This document shows positions 60,530 through 64,000 of a DNA stretch of 64,000 nt, one piece after another. The position numbers and the translations under genes were made by a program. Source of the stretch: Hymenobacter terrenus (lineage in GTDB: Bacteria; Bacteroidota; Bacteroidia; Cytophagales; Hymenobacteraceae). The notes below the pieces were generated by a model. That model was not told the origin of the DNA and made no database searches. It worked only from the letters and a program-made list of their open reading frames with translations. The stretch covers positions 124,001 to 188,000 of the forward strand of contig NZ_LATM01000007.1 in assembly GCF_000972495.1 (NCBI RefSeq). Reading direction: 5' to 3'. Numbering within the stretch: position 1 is the stretch's first letter; each line of letters begins with the position of its first letter.

Positions 60530-61183
60530 TTACTTTTTACGCAACAGTAGCAGTCCATCCCGCAGGGGCAGAAAAACCGGCTCCACTCGCACATCCTGGG
60601 CCATTTTGTCGTTGAAAGCGCGCACCAGCGGCGTATCCTTATCGCCGGTTTTTACCTCGTGCGTAGGCAGCACCTTGCCGCTCCACAGCACGTTGTCGAC
60701 GATGAGCAACCCGCCCGGGCGCACCTGCCCGATGACTGCCTCAAAATAAGCGTCGTTATTACGCTTGTCAGCGTCAATAAAGACCAAATCCCACACTTCA
60801 TCGACCAGGCCCGGCAAAACGTCGAGCGCGGCGCCAATGTGCAGCCGTACCCGCTCAGCGATGCCGGCTGCCGCCACATACCGCCGGATGCGCGCCTCCT
60901 TCTCGGGGTCTATTTCAATGCTGTGCACCAATCCGTTATCAACCAGCCCTTCGGCTAAGCACAGCGTAGCATACCCGCAAAAAGTGCCGATTTCCAGCAC
61001 CCGCCGGGGCCGCACCAAGTGACTGAGCATGCTCAAAAATCGGCCCTGTAGGTGGCCGCTGCTCATGCGCGGCAGCAGGGTTTGCAGGTGCGTTTCGCGG
61101 GTGAGCTGGGCCAGCAGTAGCGGCTCCGGCGCGGTGTGCAGCTCCGCATAAGCCTGAATGGCGTCGTCGTTGGTAGTAGTCAT
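60530..61183 (-). CDS. O-methyltransferase (class I, catechol-type)
   Basis: 217 residues of the Methyltransf_3 family. Motif I is RVLEIGTFCGYATLCLAEGL, the acidic ribose-binding residue is in VHSIEIDPEKEARIRRY, the metal-binding Asp region is LVFIDADKRNNDAYF and GGLLIVDNVLWSGKVLP. It methylates catechol-like hydroxyls with AdoMet; the substrate here is unknown. It is the last gene of the same-strand group with SRA and M16 genes, starting 27 bp after the SRA-only stop. Confidence 0.88.
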   Translation of the reverse strand: MTTTNDDAIQAYAELHTAPEPLLLAQLTRETHLQTLLPRMSSGHLQGRFLSMLSHLVRPRRVLEIGTFCGYATLCLAEGLVDNGLVHSIEIDPEKEARIRRYVAAAGIAERVRLHIGAALDVLPGLVDEVWDLVFIDADKRNNDAYFEAVIGQVRPGGLLIVDNVLWSGKVLPTHEVKTGDKDTPLVRAFNDKMAQDVRVEPVFLPLRDGLLLLRKK

Positions 61184-61210
61184 TCTTTAATAATTATTAG
61201 CAACCCCTTA

Positions 61211-61714
61211 TTATCCAGCCTTACCTCCACCCCAAAACCGCAGCCGAAACACAAAAACCTGGAAGCCCGACTTACCCGGCCCGTAGTTAGCGCCAACAAC
61301 CTGGTAAAGCCCCTCGTAACGGTAGACTTCCGGGCCACCATCCTCGGCGGGCACTTTGCGCAGTACACGCACTGGCAGGCCGGTTTCCTGGCTTTTGAGC
61401 AACGCCAGATTAGTGCCGGTGGCCACTTGGTCGGTGGTTTGGTGGCCGGTTTTCGGGTCGCGCCCGCCGTTGCCGGAGTAGCAGATTTCCTCTTCACCGA
61501 ACTCATCATCTTCGTACTGGCCGGCCAGCACAATACTCTCCGCCCCCAGTTTCTGGGTGCCGCAGACGCCAGCCCGGGGTGGCCGATGCACGCCGCTAAA
61601 CGCCAGTTCCAATCGGTTGCGGAAGGTGTCACCAGGCCGGTACGTGCCCACGTGGCCAAACACCGGCCGCTTGTCCAAACGGCTGGCAGAGTTATTCGCC
61701 ACGAGCTTCGGCAT
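61211..61714 (-). CDS. SRA/YDG-domain-only protein
   Basis: 167 residues consisting of one SAD/SRA domain: FGHVGTYRPGDTFRNRLEL, GVHRPPRAGVCGTQKLGAES, IVLAGQYEDDEFGEEEICYS, GNGGRDPKTGHQTTDQVATG, TNLALLKSQETGLPVRVLRK. SRA domains flip and hold modified cytosine in DNA, and are paired in this gene group with a nuclease. No nuclease residues are visible here. Its ATG lies 23 bp inside the 3' end of the SRA-HNH gene. The sequence is clearly related to the SRA domain of its neighbour, so it likely arose by duplication and loss of the HNH part, or by separate acquisition. Confidence 0.88.
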   Translation of the reverse strand: MPKLVANNSASRLDKRPVFGHVGTYRPGDTFRNRLELAFSGVHRPPRAGVCGTQKLGAESIVLAGQYEDDEFGEEEICYSGNGGRDPKTGHQTTDQVATGTNLALLKSQETGLPVRVLRKVPAEDGGPEVYRYEGLYQVVGANYGPGKSGFQVFVFRLRFWGGGKAG

Positions 61715-62636
61715 TCGGCTTATAAAAGTGGACCCGCTGATAAGCTAGAAAAACCGGATTAATCGGATGCTTCTTGTGCTGCCGCAGCTGCCCCGAAATT
61801 CCGAGCAGCTGCCCGTCGTCAGCCACGCCAAAGCTGCCCAAATCAAACAACACGTGGTGGTTAGGGCACAGGCAAAGCACGTTTTCCAGGCTATCAGGGC
61901 CGTGGTGCGGGGCCCCGAGCGGGCGGATGTGCGCCGCCTCAGCGTAGGGCCCCGCCGCCCCACGCAGTTGAATGCCACACACCTGGCAGCAATGTTCGTG
62001 TAGGACCTTAACGCGGCGCGTGACGGCTGTATCTCGCACAATCCGAAGGGTCGTGCTCACTCGGCGCGGGGCCGGACCGTAGGCCGATGCTGGTTCGGCG
62101 GCGGCGGAATCAGCCAAACCCGGAGGCGCAAATAATTCCGCTTGCCCGCTCGGCGCCTCGGTTTCTTCGTCAAGAGCGACCGTTTCGGGAAGCAGCTCCA
62201 GCCGGAAGCGCCATACGCGGTGCCCGGATTTGCCCGGCGCCGCCCAGTGGCTCACCACCCGGTAGAGGCCGGCATAGCGGTAGAAACTGCTGTGGTTGGT
62301 TGTCACCTTTCGCGTCACCCGTAGTGGCAGGCCCTCCTGCTCGTTGCGAACCAGTTCCAGGTTTGCGCCCGTCAGTGTTTGGTCGGCTACCTGCTGGTTG
62401 GTTTCGGCACTGCGCCCGCCCCGGCCGGTGTAAATAATGACAGCACCCCAGTCCTTATCGTCCTCGTAGCCGCCGGAAAGCACAATGGATTCTGCGCCCA
62501 GCCCCTGCCGGGCACTGATGCCCGCCTGCGTTTGGCGATGCACGCCCGAGCCCCACAGCTCCAGCCGGCTGGCAAACTCATGGCTGGGCGCGATGCCCGC
62601 AATCGGACCGAAAATGGAAGGTGACGCTTTCGGCAC
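61692..62636 (-). CDS. SRA-HNH modification-dependent restriction endonuclease
   Basis: 314 residues from a GTG at 62636. Residues 10-150 are an SRA domain (GVHRQTQAGISARQGLGAES, IVLSGGYEDDKDWGAVIIYT, GRGGRSAETNQQVADQTLTG, GLPLRVTRK). After a linker, residues 205-300 are an HNH nuclease of the HNH_2 type: zinc pairs CCQVCGIQL and LCLCPNHH, catalytic His236 in EAAHIRPLGAPHHGPDSLEN, Asn in ENVLCL, and His260/261, with FDLGSFGV after. SRA-HNH enzymes cut DNA carrying modified cytosine (type IV-like restriction). The start codon lies 7 bp after the M16 peptidase stop. Confidence 0.88.
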   Translation of the reverse strand: MPKASPSIFGPIAGIAPSHEFASRLELWGSGVHRQTQAGISARQGLGAESIVLSGGYEDDKDWGAVIIYTGRGGRSAETNQQVADQTLTGANLELVRNEQEGLPLRVTRKVTTNHSSFYRYAGLYRVVSHWAAPGKSGHRVWRFRLELLPETVALDEETEAPSGQAELFAPPGLADSAAAEPASAYGPAPRRVSTTLRIVRDTAVTRRVKVLHEHCCQVCGIQLRGAAGPYAEAAHIRPLGAPHHGPDSLENVLCLCPNHHVLFDLGSFGVADDGQLLGISGQLRQHKKHPINPVFLAYQRVHFYKPNAEARGE

Positions 62637-62643
62637 GATGCGG

Positions 62644-63882
62644 CTATTTTCCTTCCGGCACGTATTGCAACACGCTCAGGTGCTCGTCCGTCAGCACTTC
62701 GTTGGCCATTTCGCGCAGTTCCGCCGCCGAGATTTTGTTAATCTTTTCAAAAATCTCGCTCAGCGGCTCCACGCGGCCCAGGTCCAAAGTGCTTTTACCC
62801 AGGAGCTGCATCAGGCCGCTGTTGCTTTCCTCGCTCATGGCAAGCTGGCCCATGAGTTGGTGCTTGGCCGTGTGCAGCTGGTTGGTGGTGAGCGACTTTT
62901 CGCGCAACAGCTTCAGCTCCTTCTGCACCAATCCCAGCGTGCGTTTCACTTGCTTGCCTTCGGTACCGAAGTAGATGCCGAACAAGCCGGTATCGGTGTA
63001 GGGCGAATACGTGCTGTCGATGGTGTAGACGAGGCCATACTTCTCGCGCACCGCCAGGTTAAGGCGCGAGTTCATGCCCGGACCGCCAAGGATGTTGTTC
63101 AGCATGAAGAACGGAATACGGCGCGGGTCGGTCAGCGAATAGGCCGGGCCACCCACCAAGCAGTGCGCCTGTGTGATGGGCCGGGTTTCAACCTGAGTTT
63201 TGCGCTCATAGCCGCCCACCGGCCGCCGCACCCGCGGCCCCAGCCGGGCCGGCAACGGGGCCAGTAGCTTATCGGCCAGCCGCTTCACCTCCTTAAAAGA
63301 CAGGTTGCTCACCGAGCTGAACACCAGTCGGTCAGTACGCATCTGCTCCTGCAAAAAGGCATGAAAATCAGCACTCTGAAAGCGGCTCACGCTCTCACGC
63401 GTGCCCAGAATGTTGACGCCCAGCGGATGGTCGCCGAACACGACAGTATCAAAATCGTCGATAATAGCATCTTCCGGGGCATCCTGGTACATGCTCATTT
63501 CCTCCAGAATCACGCCTCGCTCCTTCTCTACCTCACGGCCGGGAAACACGGAATTGAAGGTGAGGTCCGTCAACAGCTCAAATGCCCGCTCAAAGTGCGT
63601 GCTGAGTAGGGCGGCATAGAAGCAGATTTTCTCCTTAGTGGTGTAGGCGTTCAGCTCGCCGCCCACGGTTTCGAGACGGTTGAGAATGTGAAACGACTTG
63701 CGTTTTTCAGTGCCTTTGAAAGCCATGTGCTCCCAGAAGTGAGCCAGGCCCTGCTGGTGCGGGGCCTCATCGCGCGAGCCAATATCGAGCAGAAAGCCGC
63801 AATGCGCAATTTTAGTGTGCGGTACCTGCTTGTGTAAGAGGCGGATGCCGTTGGGATATTCGTGAATGTGATAATCAAGCAT
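62644..63882 (-). CDS. M16-family zinc peptidase (pitrilysin-like)
   Basis: 412 residues, one complete M16 half: the inverted zinc motif HFWEHMAFKGTEKR (HxxEH) with the downstream Glu region FYAALLSTHFERAFELLTDL and RGVILEEMSMYQDAPEDA, then the C-terminal non-catalytic half (YSLTDPRRIPFFMLNNILGG, MNSRLNLAVREKYGLVYTID). Family members degrade peptides or process proteins in the envelope or cytoplasm; there is no signal peptide. The ATG at 63882 is 7 bp after a TACCTTTG box. It heads the run M16, SRA-HNH, SRA, O-methyltransferase. Confidence 0.92.
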   Translation of the reverse strand: MLDYHIHEYPNGIRLLHKQVPHTKIAHCGFLLDIGSRDEAPHQQGLAHFWEHMAFKGTEKRKSFHILNRLETVGGELNAYTTKEKICFYAALLSTHFERAFELLTDLTFNSVFPGREVEKERGVILEEMSMYQDAPEDAIIDDFDTVVFGDHPLGVNILGTRESVSRFQSADFHAFLQEQMRTDRLVFSSVSNLSFKEVKRLADKLLAPLPARLGPRVRRPVGGYERKTQVETRPITQAHCLVGGPAYSLTDPRRIPFFMLNNILGGPGMNSRLNLAVREKYGLVYTIDSTYSPYTDTGLFGIYFGTEGKQVKRTLGLVQKELKLLREKSLTTNQLHTAKHQLMGQLAMSEESNSGLMQLLGKSTLDLGRVEPLSEIFEKINKISAAELREMANEVLTDEHLSVLQYVPEGK

Positions 63883-63889
63883 AAGTGCA

Positions 63890-63897
63890 CAAAGGTA
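63890..63897 (-). promoter_or_regulatory. -7 box TACCTTTG immediately before the M16 gene
   Basis: TACCTTTG on the minus strand ends 7 bp before the ATG. In Bacteroidota the start point is about 4-8 nt after this box, so the transcript would be leaderless or nearly so. The -33 element is not clear. Confidence 0.5.
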
Positions 63898-63903
63898 CGA
63901 ACG

Positions 63904-63928
63904 TCAGTAGCGCCAACTCTGTAGTTCG
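63904..63928. repeat. Fragment of the GTAGCGCGNACT repeat family
   Basis: CAGTAGCGCCAACTCTGTAG matches the inner arm of the element at 17061-17199 (CTGTAGCGCGAACTCTGTAG) with two substitutions. Only one arm is present; it lies just upstream of the M16 gene promoter box. The rest of the sequence up to the window end shows nothing. Confidence 0.55.
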
Positions 63929-64000
63929 ACTTCGTCAGCAACATTGCCGGACGGCGCGCACTACGTAGGTCACGCTATTCTAACCGGCAAGGGTCGCTAG

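Noticed and set aside
1..64000. tRNA, rRNA, tmRNA or riboswitch genes
   Set aside because: Reading the intergenic stretches I found no T-loop/acceptor pattern, rRNA-like block or known riboswitch core; a covariance-model scan would be needed to exclude them fully.

Overview
The window looks like a chromosomal segment of a GC-rich member of the Bacteroidota, most probably Hymenobacter or a close relative (Cytophagales, Hymenobacteraceae). This rests on family content and signals, not on a database search. Several genes are preceded by the Bacteroidota promoter signature TAnnTTTG with an upstream TTG. Rho carries the very long disordered N-terminal insert typical of the phylum, S16 has an Ala/Glu-rich tail, and there are many phylum-typical families (DUF2490, DUF2807-like, DUF4173, LptD of about 1070 aa, a carboxypeptidase-regulatory-like outer-membrane receptor). 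No rRNA, tRNA, CRISPR array, integrase or transposase gene was recognised.

Layout. 1-6.2 kb: a SirB1/transglutaminase-like protein, a decayed pyruvate oxidase (poxB) remnant, a DUF2490 protein, and a four-gene unit (ABC ATPase, ABC permease, YtrA-type GntR regulator, DUF2807-like protein) with a well-formed inverted-repeat operator just upstream. 6.2-7.5 kb: a repeat-rich gap and an AT-rich orphan PD-(D/E)XK nuclease-like gene, probably acquired. 7.5-14.6 kb: acyl-CoA carboxylase beta subunit and two envelope genes (MCE/MlaD protein, N-acetylmuramoyl-L-alanine amidase), divergent from lptD. 14.7-18.2 kb: a degenerate receiver domain, panB, an RluA-type pseudouridine synthase and an acyl-CoA desaturase. 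18.3-20.9 kb: the classical rpsP-rimM-trmD-rplS cluster. 21-24.6 kb: two unknown proteins, a 6-pyruvoyl-tetrahydropterin synthase family enzyme overlapping folE, and a TIGR01777 epimerase. 24.6-25.2 kb: a 21-bp tandem repeat block and a decayed palindromic element. 25.2-34.8 kb: PBP1A, small membrane proteins, a regulator/membrane-protein/DUF4173 group sharing a palindromic operator, and a methyltransferase-UbiA pair. 34.8-43.5 kb: DsbA-family protein, rho, serS, a UBP zinc-finger protein, a GT9 glycosyltransferase and PolX. 43.6-50.9 kb: small secreted proteins or lipoproteins, a thioredoxin-fold protein, an EVE-domain protein, an aminopeptidase P homologue and trxA. 51.2-60.4 kb: dnaE, a lytic transglycosylase with LysM repeats, and a TonB-receptor-like outer-membrane protein. 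60.5-63.9 kb: a tight run of M16 peptidase, SRA-HNH endonuclease, SRA-only protein and O-methyltransferase.

The strongest candidate for an unusual system is the last block. An SRA-HNH protein, which fits a modification-dependent (type IV-like) restriction enzyme, overlaps by 23 bp a second gene encoding only an SRA domain. Both sit between two housekeeping-type genes on the same strand. A second theme is a dispersed family of palindromic, MITE/REP-like elements (cores GTAGCGCGNACT or CGCAGCCTTTGCTGCG). They sit directly at gene ends and in two cases supply the stop codon of the preceding gene. A third is regulatory: two clear operator palindromes can be paired with regulators encoded in the window.
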